Source: UBA12087 sp964370815
GTDB lineage: Bacteria > Chloroflexota > Anaerolineae > Anaerolineales > Villigracilaceae
Assembly: GCA_964370815.1 (NCBI GenBank)
Contig: CAYJKQ010000013.1
Span: 6,151 to 70,150, forward strand
Length of the DNA stretch: 64,000 nt
Reading direction: 5' to 3'
In this document: positions 9,019-18,980 of the stretch, piece after piece
Layout of the letters: each line of letters begins with the position of its first letter
How positions within the stretch are numbered: the stretch's first letter is position 1
Translations under genes and position numbers: made by a program
Notes under the pieces: generated by a model
Databases searched by the model: none
The model's input: only the letters and a program-made list of their open reading frames with translations
What the model was told of the DNA's origin: nothing

Positions 9019-9759
9019 TTAGATCTTGTAATAGCTGCGAAATTGATTCCAAATATCTTCAGCTGCTTTTAATTCTTTTGCAAATTCGAACTCGATTGCC
9101 TGTTCAACCTTTTCCTTTGCCTGTTTCTTCGCCTGTGAAGGACGCGCGATCATAATCTCGTTCACATTTTCCTTGCCAGTTATGCTTAAATGCGTTTTTT
9201 CGATGCTTTCGAATACTTTCTGAACATTTTCAGGAGTGGCTTTAAAAACTGTAAAGCTGGTATTAAATTTTTTGTTTGTTTGCATGATGATATTTCCAAA
9301 ATCATTTATTACATCATCAAAATTTGCGGCAACGATTTCATCTCTGTGTTTATCGTGTAATAAAGGTTTGTAGAAGTTAATATATTCTTGAAAGGCAATT
9401 GAAAGAGGAATCTCGAAATTACGAATCTCTATATATCGAATTGCCAAAGAGGCGATCACATCCTTGGGGTTGCGGATGAGAACAATTGTTGGAATTCCGT
9501 GTCGAATCGCCCATAATACCTGACCAATAGAATGGGTGTGATGAGCAATCCTAACCGCCTGAGGTTGAGATAATTGAAATGCTTTGACAGCAAACGTGTT
9601 GGCACTGCGAGGGTAGCCTTCAATCACCAATTCCGTATCCAAACCTACGATGCGATCCTTTTTGGACGGGTTTAAGATCTTTTTTATGGGGATAAACAAG
9701 CCTGGGATTTTTGAAACCTCTGACCGTATTATTGTGCGTAAAATATACCAAAATTTCAT
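9019..9759 (-). CDS. Sulfotransferase 4 (divergent)
   Basis: About 246 residues from ATG 9759, which has AGGA seven bases upstream; a TTG at 9807 would extend it by 16 residues. LVIEGYPRSANTFAVKAF carries a variant 5'-phosphosulfate loop in which the usual K-S/A-G-T is R-S-A-N-T. IVLIRNPKDVIASLAIRYI is the 3'-phosphate site. This EGYPRSANTF form is known from bacterial sulfotransferase-domain proteins of unclear substrate. It is placed between the flippase and the polymerase/ligase, so it belongs to the same locus. Sulfotransferase activity is likely but less certain than for the other three. Confidence 0.75.
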   Translation of the reverse strand: MKFWYILRTIIRSEVSKIPGLFIPIKKILNPSKKDRIVGLDTELVIEGYPRSANTFAVKAFQLSQPQAVRIAHHTHSIGQVLWAIRHGIPTIVLIRNPKDVIASLAIRYIEIRNFEIPLSIAFQEYINFYKPLLHDKHRDEIVAANFDDVINDFGNIIMQTNKKFNTSFTVFKATPENVQKVFESIEKTHLSITGKENVNEIMIARPSQAKKQAKEKVEQAIEFEFAKELKAAEDIWNQFRSYYKI

Positions 9760-9844
9760 TTTCGTTTCCTTGTATTTTTTTTCAATAGAAAGGATAAAAT
9801 ACTTCAAATGTTATTCCTTTGATGTTATCTCATGCCATCCATGA

Positions 9845-11221
9845 TCATCTAATGAATCCCGCATTCAGATTTTTTACCTCAATCATTCCAGGATTTTTTT
9901 TCAAACCTTTAATGATTCCAAAAAACAGTGCCAGGGCAAGCCATTCTATTAAAGAAAAACTGGCAGCACCAGATTCCAGTACTCTCAATAAGGAAATAAT
10001 GGGTAAGGTTACCACCCATTCTATTGGAAATTGATCCGTCCAGATCCTGACTGATCTAATCGCTTTAAATAAATACATCACAATTAAGGAGTACCATGAG
10101 ACGGATAATAACATCCCGAATATACCTGTTTCGAACCATGATGCCAGAAACACATTATGAACCCTGGTAGTGGCATTTTTTGCAACCAACAAAGGTTCGC
10201 CAATACCATAACCCAAAATGGCTTTGTCATAAATTTGTGTCAATGCACTTTCATACATCAACCAGCGCGCATCAGTTGCAATCGCATTCAGACGGGTGGT
10301 TAATATTCCGACCAGCGATGAAATAAACGTTAAGGGGGAGGATCCATTTGAAAAGAATAAGATATAAACAACAATAAGACCTAACAATGATACAAGAATG
10401 GTGATGAGAGATTTTCTATTACTGAAGAATTTTCTCAGCGCAAACCTCATGCGAATAATTATCGGCAATATCAGGCAAAAACCTAATATGATTGTATTTG
10501 ATCTACTGACACTTACCAGAACTAAAAAAATTCCCAGGATGATAAATGAAATAACGACAATCCTTAATACTCTATTCTTTAAAATTTGGAACCACATTGA
10601 AAGCAGAATGATATCAATAATGATCCCTCCCATGACTGTATTTCGCAATGCAGTGAGATAATTTACTCTATCCTGGACCGTTGCCAAAGAAAAATTGAAT
10701 AGTTTTGGGTAAAACCAGTGCATCAAGCTTGATGAATCGTTTGAAGTGATAGCCCGGTAGTATTCAAAGAAAAGATTATATCCGAGGTGGGCAAAAACAT
10801 AGACCATATAGATGACAAAAACCGATAATCCAACCAATGCGGAAACGCCAGCCAGTTGGATGAATCCGCCTCGTTGAACCAGATCAATAATTAAGACCGT
10901 AAAGGCGATAAAACAAAAAAAGTATGTGACATTCTTAATAATCAGCGGGGTTGCGTAGGTTAAATTTTGTGTCCAGGATAAGCTGATGGCATACCATAAC
11001 AAATAAAAACCATACACATAAATAAAGAAGAACTTCCCCAATAAGAGCCTTTTCCAGATCCTGTAGTTTCCACCAAAAATTACAGCGAACCCTACAAGCC
11101 CAAGTGAGATATGCACCGGTTTAATGGACAACCCGAATACCTGAAATAAAGATAACCATTGGAAAGGGGCAAGGATGATCACTAGAAAAAAAGTTGCTTT
11201 TTTGAGCAAGGAAGAATACAT
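9845..11221 (-). CDS. O-antigen polymerase/ligase family membrane protein (Wzy/WaaL-like)
   Basis: A 458-residue protein with around 10-12 hydrophobic helices and a long loop before RVHNVFLASWFETGIFGMLL. This H-N-x5-W-x-E-x-G pattern is the hallmark of the Wzy_C / O-antigen ligase superfamily. Polymerases of this type join undecaprenyl-linked repeat units in the periplasm or cell exterior, and ligases move the polymer to an acceptor. Sequence alone does not separate the two roles. With Wzx and Wzz genes on either side, a polymerase role is the simpler reading. Confidence 0.85.
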   Translation of the reverse strand: MYSSLLKKATFFLVIILAPFQWLSLFQVFGLSIKPVHISLGLVGFAVIFGGNYRIWKRLLLGKFFFIYVYGFYLLWYAISLSWTQNLTYATPLIIKNVTYFFCFIAFTVLIIDLVQRGGFIQLAGVSALVGLSVFVIYMVYVFAHLGYNLFFEYYRAITSNDSSSLMHWFYPKLFNFSLATVQDRVNYLTALRNTVMGGIIIDIILLSMWFQILKNRVLRIVVISFIILGIFLVLVSVSRSNTIILGFCLILPIIIRMRFALRKFFSNRKSLITILVSLLGLIVVYILFFSNGSSPLTFISSLVGILTTRLNAIATDARWLMYESALTQIYDKAILGYGIGEPLLVAKNATTRVHNVFLASWFETGIFGMLLSVSWYSLIVMYLFKAIRSVRIWTDQFPIEWVVTLPIISLLRVLESGAASFSLIEWLALALFFGIIKGLKKNPGMIEVKNLNAGFIR

Positions 11222-11358
11222 GTTTAACCCGACTTGATGATTGGATTATTTATCCAATAATAATAATTAAAACCACGGTCATAAACTACAATCTGGTTTA
11301 TTCTCTGATCATTACTGGAAAACTAACCTAAAGCATCTGGTAATTGTTACTTTCGATA

Positions 11359-12594
11359 TTAAGAGCGGTTCCACCAATCTATTATCAACGCCCAAATCAC
11401 TCCCAGGATCAGCCCGAGAATACCCGCCAGAAATGTATTTAAATATACTTTCGGCATTTCAAAACCATCTGGAGTAATTGCTTCCTGGAGTATTTGTCCA
11501 ATTTGCGGGTTTACAATTAATTCGGTAGTGATTTGATCCTGGCGATTTAAGAGCGATGTGTATTTTTGATATGCCTGGTCATTTTGAAGATTGAACTGTC
11601 TTATCTCGGAAAGGGCATTCTCAAGCTCGCTTTTTAATTGTGGAATTTCTTCCATCAGGCGTTCTTGTTCACTTTGCAAGCGCAGCAACTGGTCCTGAAG
11701 CCCGGTACGCATTTGTGAAGTGGCTTCCAATGCTTTTAATACAGTAAATTCTGTAAAGGAGATACTATCGATCTGCAGGGACAAATCCCCACTCTTGGCT
11801 AATAACGCTTGCTGGCGCAAATTGGTCAAAGCCAGCGCATCGCCCAGGGATAAAAGAGACTCACCGGGATTGTCACTCAATCCCTGCTCAAAGAAAAGGA
11901 GGTCATCCAATACCCTTTTTGCATTTGAGATATCGGCTAAGACATGATCCATGTCAAGGATATTATTATTGAGCTCAGACTCCAGAATAGAAACCTGGCT
12001 CTTGGATAAAGCCTCTTCCAAAGATGCTTGTGTCTGCTCGTATTCTTCCTGATATATAAGTACCTGTGTCTGGAGAGTCTTTTCCATTCCATTCAATCCA
12101 TAAATGGAGTTGATCAATTCGGTTACTTTTTCAGCCCAGGTGTTAGCCAACAAAACAGCCCGTTGAGCTTGAGAATCCGTAACTCTCAGAGAAAGTTGAC
12201 GATTGGTAATTCTATTTACATCGAGCATTGACCCGAGCGAGTTTGGAGAGATTTCCTCGCCTTCAAAGGAGGTTTCAACTGCCTGGTCATTGAGGATGTT
12301 CTTTAAGAATGCTGGTGAAACGATCAAATTCATTAAATCTGCTACATCAGGGGTCTGTTGGACAATCTCAGGACCCGGATCTATTTGGGATTGATTATAT
12401 TGAAAAACAGGTTCAGTAATTATCACAAAGGCGGTTGCTTTGTATTGTTTTGGCAGGACCCATTTACTGATGGTAAAGGCAACAACCGTCACAGTTAAAG
12501 TGATAATCAGGATGGCTTTGCGAGCTTTCCAAATTGTTTTAATAATATTGCGCAGATCAATTTCATCGTCGAAAGATAGATCCATATTACTCAT
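11359..12594 (-). CDS. Wzz/polysaccharide co-polymerase chain-length regulator
   Basis: About 411 residues. An N-terminal Wzz domain begins with DEIDLRNIIKTIWKARKAILIITLTVTVV (cytoplasmic tail plus first helix). A long extracytoplasmic part follows, with extended coiled-coil sequence (about 190-365, rich in Q/E/L heptads). A second helix near the end (FLAGILGLILGVIWALIIDWW) lacks a following tyrosine-kinase domain. This two-helix, kinase-free layout is normal for PCP-1/PCP-2 co-polymerases that set polymer length with Wzy. ATG 12594 has GGAG nine bases upstream; a TTG at 12609 is possible. It is probably the first gene of the minus-strand operon. Confidence 0.88.
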   Translation of the reverse strand: MSNMDLSFDDEIDLRNIIKTIWKARKAILIITLTVTVVAFTISKWVLPKQYKATAFVIITEPVFQYNQSQIDPGPEIVQQTPDVADLMNLIVSPAFLKNILNDQAVETSFEGEEISPNSLGSMLDVNRITNRQLSLRVTDSQAQRAVLLANTWAEKVTELINSIYGLNGMEKTLQTQVLIYQEEYEQTQASLEEALSKSQVSILESELNNNILDMDHVLADISNAKRVLDDLLFFEQGLSDNPGESLLSLGDALALTNLRQQALLAKSGDLSLQIDSISFTEFTVLKALEATSQMRTGLQDQLLRLQSEQERLMEEIPQLKSELENALSEIRQFNLQNDQAYQKYTSLLNRQDQITTELIVNPQIGQILQEAITPDGFEMPKVYLNTFLAGILGLILGVIWALIIDWWNRS

Positions 12595-12609
12595 TTTTTC
12601 TTTCTCCAA

Positions 12610-13095
12610 AACCTTAGAATAAGATCCTTAATTATTACTGATAATAACGTATAGAAACTATGATCCTGTTGGCCAAGGATTCAAAATCCAATAACCTCAT
12701 TGTGGAACGTTATTTTACCATTGTTCAAACAATTATTTTTATGCTGCCCCAACATACCGATGGTATTTATTTTCTGGAAGTTATGCTGACAAAGAACAAA
12801 ATAATCTACCTAAACCACTTGGAGAATTTTTTCTTTCCAAACCTGAATGATCACAACCAGTGTTTGAATTCAGGTATTATTCTTTTTTCTACCTGACCAA
12901 AAATAGATCAATGTTTTATTAACAGGTAAAACCACGATCTGCAAGGCATCTGCAATCAAATTAATCTTCTTCCAGCATCTTTTCAAATAATTACACCGAC
13001 CCGAGCTTAAAGGGAGAGAAATTAATTAATCTAATTAAATCAAATTTTTCAAACCTCCAAAAAAATCTGCAGTCTCAAAGAGGAAAATTATCGTG
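12610..13095. other. AT-rich intergenic region, no gene seen
   Basis: The stretch separates two divergently read genes, the Wzz-like gene and the lipoprotein. It is AT-rich and contains only short frames without ribosome-binding sites. It must hold the promoter of the minus-strand polysaccharide operon, but I could not point to a convincing -35/-10 pair for that direction. Confidence 0.4.
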
Positions 13096-13104
13096 TGATA
13101 TAAT
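13096..13104 (+). promoter_or_regulatory. Extended -10 promoter for the pentapeptide-repeat lipoprotein
   Basis: TGATATAAT at 13096-13104 is a TGn-extended -10 box with a perfect TATAAT. No good -35 lies 16-18 bases upstream, as is usual for extended -10 promoters. It is 30 bases upstream of the start codon. Confidence 0.5.
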
Positions 13105-13134
13105 CTATTAATTAATTGAAAAAAGAGGTGAACT

Positions 13135-13710
13135 ATGAAAAAAATTATCTTAATGTCGGTCTTTCTTGCTTTGGTGCTTGGTGCGTGCCAAAAAGTTACT
13201 CCCAGCATCCCGGCAAGTGAGACTCCCGATATGATTGGAACCATGGTGGCGACCCTAGCAGGCGGAGCAACTCCCACTGTATCGGAAGGAACACCTGTGC
13301 CTACGCCTGATACTGCTTCAGAACATTTAGCCAAGTTAAAGGAAGGCATGGAAGCCTGGAATACTTGGAGAACTCAACATCCGGGCATTAAACCCAATTT
13401 GAGGCGAGTTGATCTACAGGGTGCTGATCTTACCAGTTACAACTTATTTAAAGCAATCCTGGCGAACACCAACCTAAGCGGGGCTATCCTGGTGAGCGCG
13501 AACCTGAAAGCGGCTAATCTTCAAAGTGCCAAACTCGACAATGCGAATTTAACGAAAGCATTGCTGAACAATGCCAATTTGGTTGGGGCAATCCTAACCA
13601 ATGCTGTCCTGACCGATGCAATATTGACCAATGCCAGATACGACAACACAACCGTATGGCCAATTGGTTTCGATCCGGTCGCGGCTGGGGCAAAATTGGT
13701 GACCCCATAA
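13135..13710 (+). CDS. Lipoprotein with pentapeptide repeats
   Basis: A 191-residue protein. An N-terminal lipoprotein signal (MKKIILMSVFLALVLGAC, cleavage before Cys18) is followed by a short Thr/Pro-containing linker. From about residue 85 to 165 come tandem A(N/D)Lxx pentapeptide repeats (LQGADLTSYNLFKAILANTN, then SANLKAANLQ, SAKLDNANLTKALLNNANL), which fold as a right-handed quadrilateral beta helix. The RBS AGAGGTG lies five bases before ATG. It would be anchored outside the cytoplasmic membrane. Repeat proteins of this kind have no common enzymatic role, so function is unknown. It is the only plus-strand gene inside the polysaccharide locus. Confidence 0.85.
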   Translation: MKKIILMSVFLALVLGACQKVTPSIPASETPDMIGTMVATLAGGATPTVSEGTPVPTPDTASEHLAKLKEGMEAWNTWRTQHPGIKPNLRRVDLQGADLTSYNLFKAILANTNLSGAILVSANLKAANLQSAKLDNANLTKALLNNANLVGAILTNAVLTDAILTNARYDNTTVWPIGFDPVAAGAKLVTP

Positions 13711-13860
13711 TTTTTTTCCGCGACCAGGAGAAACAAACAAGCAGTCTATTCAATCCTTATTCTTTTTTGACTGGTTGATTTTTATAGGTTTATTGCCTCT
13801 ATAGATAAATATTTTTCCAAAACTGATTTCATCCTGACCACCAATCGGGAAAAAATACAA

Positions 13861-13905
13861 AAACCTTCCCCCCAAACAAACCATTCTTACAGGGGGAAGG
13901 TTTTT
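13861..13905. terminator. Intrinsic terminator, likely bidirectional
   Basis: AAACCTTCCCCC and GGGGGAAGGTTTTT form a GC-rich stem of about 12 bp with runs of A before and T after, so it can stop transcription from both sides. It lies between the lipoprotein (plus) and the GT-C gene (minus). The remaining bases 13906-14224 show no gene. Confidence 0.8.
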
Positions 13906-14224
13906 CAATTGACAAAACCGCTCAAGGCTGAGGCGGAAGCGTGAGCCGGTCAAGATGATCTTTTATCAGGTAATTCCTTCTTCATGATCGAGAAAATTGT
14001 GATTCAAGAGGATTGCGCGATTGTTGTTTGTCCCCAAGCTGATACCTTGATTGCTGCCTGAACTTCCCCTTGATCCTTTCAATAATCCAACTAAAATATA
14101 ATTACAAGTATTTCAGAGTAACGACTTTATTTTATGGTTGCTCACTGCTTAACCGGTCGGATGCCTTGAAGGATCATTCTTCAGCGCAGAGAAGATAACC
14201 TGACTGAACGGTTACAAACAATGT

Positions 14225-16282
14225 TTAATTCTCACTCGTATTTTGTAACAATCTCCAACTACTCCTCTCAACGACCAAACTATATCCGGGAGTATTTATA
14301 TTATTGAAATCTGGCGATATCAATAAGAAATCTACATTTTGAGGATCACTTGAGAACCCTTCAGAACCAATGATAATAACTAATTTTCGCTTGAATGTTT
14401 TTCCGAAGAACAAGTAATCTGGAAAAAGAGATCCATGAGGGATTAAGATACCCAGTGTCGAATTTTCGTTGGTATAAATATTCACCATATCCAAAGGAGG
14501 TCGGAAGTCCTGATCTCCAAACGTCCTGATATAGGTATCGGAAGCGGTCCACATATTCAAATAATCCAGATCATTGCGTACAAAAGGGGTTAATTTATAA
14601 GCGATTTTTTGGATCAATAAAGAATTCGCTTTTCCCCAACGTTGCAGACTTAATAATTGATTTTGACTAATTAATGGACGGGAATCGTTGTTGAGAACTG
14701 AATATGTCATAATGAAAATACTTACTGTACCAACAAATCCAAGAAATATTTTATTAAACCATTTTTTATCATTTAGAAATCCTCCTGCAAAAGGAAGAAG
14801 CAGGGCAATTGCAAATATCAAATATCTGCCAACATATGGATCCCACCCTTTTTTTACAGATGACGTGATCAGAAAAAAGATGGTTGATGTTACGATCAGA
14901 ATTACACCTTCGAATCTTCTTTTCTTTATGAATGTAATAAAGCCATACGGGATTGCAAGAACAATTAACAGCCAACCAACCATTCCATACCAGGAGGCTT
15001 CTTCATTTAAAGAATATTCTTTATCAAGTGTAAATGACTCTTTTATATCAAGGAGAAATTCATCACTTTCAAGATCCACTATCGAAGACACCAGAATTGG
15101 TTTTAATAATTTCGTCTTAGCCCCAACACAAGCAGTTTCAATAGATGGCGGAAATCCCTCACAACTTAGAAGCTGATAAGACAAACGCAAGGAGTTTACA
15201 GTTATTTTTCTTAAATAGTTTTCATTTTGAGCGACTTTCAAATTATATTCAATTGAATCTTGCTCCCCAATCGGATTGCCATAAAAAATCCAATTTTGAA
15301 AGTAAGAATAGGAGCTGAAAACAATAATAAATCCAATAGCACATAGGGTGCTTGTAAATAAAATTAACTTGATCTTGGATTTATTTTTCAAAAGCATGAA
15401 AATATAAAGTAAGGTAAATCCCGGTAAAGCAAATAACGCATATTGTTTTGTACCTACAGCCAATGCAAAACTTAATATGGACACGACCAGAACCATCGTT
15501 TCAGGTTTTTGAGTAAACCGAGCAAGAAAATAAAAAGCAATTATTAAGAAACACGAAGCAAGGATATCGTTTTGAGCAGTGATAGACTCAAACAATATAA
15601 TTGGAAAAGTCAAGAAGAACAAACTTGTGAGGAAATTCGATTTCCTGGGAAAACCCAATTCTCTACCCATTGAATAAATCGAAATTGAGATCATTATTGT
15701 TGCGATCAATTGGACATATCCAACCAGTCGATCCGAGTGTAAGAAAACAACAGACCACAACATTAATAAGCTATTAATGATAGGAAAGCTACTTCCAATG
15801 GTATTAGAACCGATATATGGGTAAAGTGAACCTTGTTGAAGCCAGTGTCCTATCCTGGATAAGTGATTATACAAACTATCTGTGGTGTTTTGGGGGAATC
15901 GAATCTGAAGGTATGCCAAGAAAATGTATGTGGACAATATCAAAAAGAAAAAAAGGGAAGTTCCAACATTCTGCTTAATTAGACCTGGAAGAGTTACGAT
16001 TTTGTTTTTTAAACTGGAAATTGAAATAGGATGAAAACCAATTTTTAAAAAGATGTTCAGCAATGAGGCTACCAGAACGATCATTGCCTGTATTGATAAT
16101 ATAAATAATTGGTTATTTAGTTTACTTAAAAGACCCGCCAACTCGAGAGTGACTACAATATAGGAACAACTCAAAATAAATATAAGAAGGATCTTCTCTG
16201 TAAATAGAAAATTCTTGAATAAATTAAATATCGACAAGAGAAACAAGAATAATAAAATAATTGAAATCACAAAAAGATCCAT
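14225..16282 (-). CDS. GT-C type membrane glycosyltransferase (ArnT/PMT-like)
   Basis: A 685-residue protein with about 11-13 hydrophobic helices spread over the first 530 residues and a soluble C-terminal part. The first large extracytoplasmic loop contains RFPQNTTDSLYNHLSRIGHWLQQG, where the acidic residue followed by YNHL...I.H is the place of the GT-C catalytic aspartate. A later stretch FPIILFESITAQNDILASCF fits the second conserved loop of PMT/GT39-like proteins. Such enzymes use polyprenyl-phosphate sugars outside the membrane. The donor and acceptor are unknown. Assignment to a specific CAZy family is uncertain. Confidence 0.7.
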   Translation of the reverse strand: MDLFVISIILLFLFLLSIFNLFKNFLFTEKILLIFILSCSYIVVTLELAGLLSKLNNQLFILSIQAMIVLVASLLNIFLKIGFHPISISSLKNKIVTLPGLIKQNVGTSLFFFLILSTYIFLAYLQIRFPQNTTDSLYNHLSRIGHWLQQGSLYPYIGSNTIGSSFPIINSLLMLWSVVFLHSDRLVGYVQLIATIMISISIYSMGRELGFPRKSNFLTSLFFLTFPIILFESITAQNDILASCFLIIAFYFLARFTQKPETMVLVVSILSFALAVGTKQYALFALPGFTLLYIFMLLKNKSKIKLILFTSTLCAIGFIIVFSSYSYFQNWIFYGNPIGEQDSIEYNLKVAQNENYLRKITVNSLRLSYQLLSCEGFPPSIETACVGAKTKLLKPILVSSIVDLESDEFLLDIKESFTLDKEYSLNEEASWYGMVGWLLIVLAIPYGFITFIKKRRFEGVILIVTSTIFFLITSSVKKGWDPYVGRYLIFAIALLLPFAGGFLNDKKWFNKIFLGFVGTVSIFIMTYSVLNNDSRPLISQNQLLSLQRWGKANSLLIQKIAYKLTPFVRNDLDYLNMWTASDTYIRTFGDQDFRPPLDMVNIYTNENSTLGILIPHGSLFPDYLFFGKTFKRKLVIIIGSEGFSSDPQNVDFLLISPDFNNINTPGYSLVVERSSWRLLQNTSEN

Positions 16283-16448
16283 ATTTCTCTCGATTGAGTC
16301 TAGAAGTAGTAAATTACATTCTCAATTTTTGAAGTTAGGTTAATTTAATTAATCTGTAGATCTTGGATCGAATTTGATCCTTTCTTTACTAGTAAAGGTC
16401 CTCAGAAAAATCCGGAAACCATGTCCTTTGATAATTTGAAGATCCTGG

Positions 16449-18980
16449 TCAATCCGAAGAATTTCCATCCCAAATCAAATTGAGAGAAGGTCCCGAAATT
16501 AGATATATAAAATCAAGGTTTCCAGCATTTTTCCCTATTAGAATTTTTTCTCCACCTGAAAGAGTCACTTTTAATGGTTGTCGATCTAAACTTATTGAAT
16601 AACTGGAAATTCTTTCATTTGCGAGAAAATCAAAGCTGAAAGTAGAATCGGTTCCATAATATGGATAAAGTATTTCGCCAATAAAAAGTTTTGTTCCTAT
16701 TTTTTGGGATTCAGGAATAGATTGTAGATACAAATCTGTATTATCAGAAATATCGGGTTGTTTTATTAAAAGTGGCAAAACATTGTTCGCAATGGGAATT
16801 AAGCTCGCGATCATAATCAGAATGGCAAAAGATTGCCAAATTCTTTTATTGTTATCAAAACCTACAGATCCTCGAGTTTCATCCTCGTCCGAAATTAACT
16901 GATCTTGCCTGTGTAAAATGTTGTTTATCCATCTAATAATACAGATCAAAGTCAACCCATAATAAAAGTAAATGATCCAATCTATTGGGACAATATATCT
17001 GCTTCCAGAATTCATGGCTAAGGTTAAAGAAAAATCATAACCAAGAAATATGACCAGTGGAATGAGACCTGCCCACCGATAACGGCTCCAGCCATATCCC
17101 AGACCTATTGCAATAAAAATGATATTAAGCAAAATCAAGAAAACCTGGGTGGGAGGAAGATTCCCCTGCCAGCCACTTCCTTCTATCCAATAAGGTCGTA
17201 ACCTCAAGTGATCCAAGTCGTCATACACCAATGAATCCGGTAGTATCATGGTAGATGCAACAATATTATGAAGGAAATGATTCGCAAATAGATTCAGAAA
17301 ACCAGGGCTATTGATAATTTCATTTGATACTAAAGTTTGAACAGATAAAGATAGTGAGGGATTTGAAATATTTAGAGGAGAAGTTGATCCCTGTTGATAA
17401 ATTGTAAGAAATTTTTTAGGGGTAACTTTATTTTGAATTGAATCATACACATCAATTCTTAGGGGTAAACCAGGTGGTTTTTGAGTAGATTCCGGGTCTG
17501 TCTGATAACGATTTCTAAGAATAGAATTTATTTTCACCAAAACAAATGGTGTCCCATTTTGATCCACACCAGTAACAAGCCATGGCGTCACAATTATCAA
17601 AAATCCCAGTGTATAAAGTGCTAAAAGACTCCATTTGGCTCTTGCCAATTTCCACAAGGAAATTATAACCAATAATCCAATTACAGGGAATATGAGCAGG
17701 AGATTCATCCTGATCAATGCCGTGACACCGAGAACACCACCTGCCAATAAAGCCAACCATGGTTTTGGGTTTCTGATCCATAAGAATACAAGATAGGCTA
17801 ACAATACAATTCCCAACATTGTCATCATCTCAGATACCAGTAGTTTAGGATTAACCGATGCTATTTTATATGAAAGAATTATGGCATTCCTTTGCCTGAT
17901 GATCATGGTTATTGCCAGGAAAAATCCGAAACTCTGGTTGAAAAATTTCTTCCCAAATAAAAACAAAATAGCTGGCACAAGACTTAATACAAGAATTTGC
18001 AACCAGGTGATTAATGAATAATTGGTTCCAGCCATCACGTGCAAGAATGCGAGAAATACCATGTAAAGTGGTTTATCGGAGGGGTGGTGAAAATTGATAC
18101 CATACCCTTTAATAATTGACAAACCACCAAGATCCAGCCACCTGGCATCTGACCATGGAAACGGTTGCAAGTTTGGAAGGGTTGGCTGAAGGGAGAAAAA
18201 ATGTTTGAGCATTGGAGTCAGCCCCCAGACCAGTGCCGTCCCAAAATAAATCAGAAAAGGTAGATATCTATTAAATCTGAAGATCCCTTTTGAAGGCTGA
18301 GTTTGATCTGTTCCGGTGGAAAAATATATCCCCAAACCTATTATGATAACCACAATAAAGAACTGTAAACCAGTAATAGGGATCCCAAGAACATTCCAAT
18401 AAGCGGTATCTTTCGCCAAACCAATTTTAGAGATACCTATAAAGCCAGCCAGAACTAACAACCAAACCGTAAAAAATAATGAAGCTCTGAAAAATGGTCG
18501 TTTTCGATCAAAGAGGGTTAAAATATTTAACTTATCCTTGTTGTCTGACACAATGGGAAATAAGGCAAATTGAAATGCAATCAGCCCAATCGCAATCGAT
18601 AATGGACGAATACGCTCGTAATAATTAGCCCAATTGAAAAATAAATATGGTGGGCAAAATACAGAAAACCATCCCAACAGGATCAAAATAAAGACAGCAC
18701 CTGCAATAACCTTATACCAAGATCGAGATGTGTTATTTGAGATAAAATTATAAAAGGTTGTATTGCGCTTTTTTGCTATTCTTCCAGAGATCAAAAACAA
18801 GAGTGCCAGAAGAAGTATAATTAAAGCAAGTCCCCAGCGTTGTTTTGAAAAACCTAACAACCAGGCGTTCTTGGGATCTGGAGAAACCAGTAGAGTAAAA
18901 ACCCCTGAAATAATCAATTCCAGGAACGCGATAATTGATAATATGAAATTTAATTGTACATTTTTATTATTTTGAACCAT
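16449..18980 (-). CDS. Large GT-C type membrane glycosyltransferase
   Basis: An 843-residue protein with many hydrophobic helices (the first at about 12-32) and a C-terminal soluble domain of about 110 residues after a final helix near 725-745. In the extracytoplasmic loop DARWLDLGGLSIIKGYGINFHHPSDKPLYMVFLAFLH, the D-x-x-x-Y/W, H-x-x-x-K-P-L-Y pattern matches PMT-family/ArnT-like glycosyltransferases. The start at ATG 18980 (MVQNNKN) leads straight into the first helix. Together with the neighbouring 685-residue protein it suggests extra modification of the exported polymer or of surface proteins. This is inference from position. Confidence 0.7.
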   Translation of the reverse strand: MVQNNKNVQLNFILSIIAFLELIISGVFTLLVSPDPKNAWLLGFSKQRWGLALIILLLALLFLISGRIAKKRNTTFYNFISNNTSRSWYKVIAGAVFILILLGWFSVFCPPYLFFNWANYYERIRPLSIAIGLIAFQFALFPIVSDNKDKLNILTLFDRKRPFFRASLFFTVWLLVLAGFIGISKIGLAKDTAYWNVLGIPITGLQFFIVVIIIGLGIYFSTGTDQTQPSKGIFRFNRYLPFLIYFGTALVWGLTPMLKHFFSLQPTLPNLQPFPWSDARWLDLGGLSIIKGYGINFHHPSDKPLYMVFLAFLHVMAGTNYSLITWLQILVLSLVPAILFLFGKKFFNQSFGFFLAITMIIRQRNAIILSYKIASVNPKLLVSEMMTMLGIVLLAYLVFLWIRNPKPWLALLAGGVLGVTALIRMNLLLIFPVIGLLVIISLWKLARAKWSLLALYTLGFLIIVTPWLVTGVDQNGTPFVLVKINSILRNRYQTDPESTQKPPGLPLRIDVYDSIQNKVTPKKFLTIYQQGSTSPLNISNPSLSLSVQTLVSNEIINSPGFLNLFANHFLHNIVASTMILPDSLVYDDLDHLRLRPYWIEGSGWQGNLPPTQVFLILLNIIFIAIGLGYGWSRYRWAGLIPLVIFLGYDFSLTLAMNSGSRYIVPIDWIIYFYYGLTLICIIRWINNILHRQDQLISDEDETRGSVGFDNNKRIWQSFAILIMIASLIPIANNVLPLLIKQPDISDNTDLYLQSIPESQKIGTKLFIGEILYPYYGTDSTFSFDFLANERISSYSISLDRQPLKVTLSGGEKILIGKNAGNLDFIYLISGPSLNLIWDGNSSD

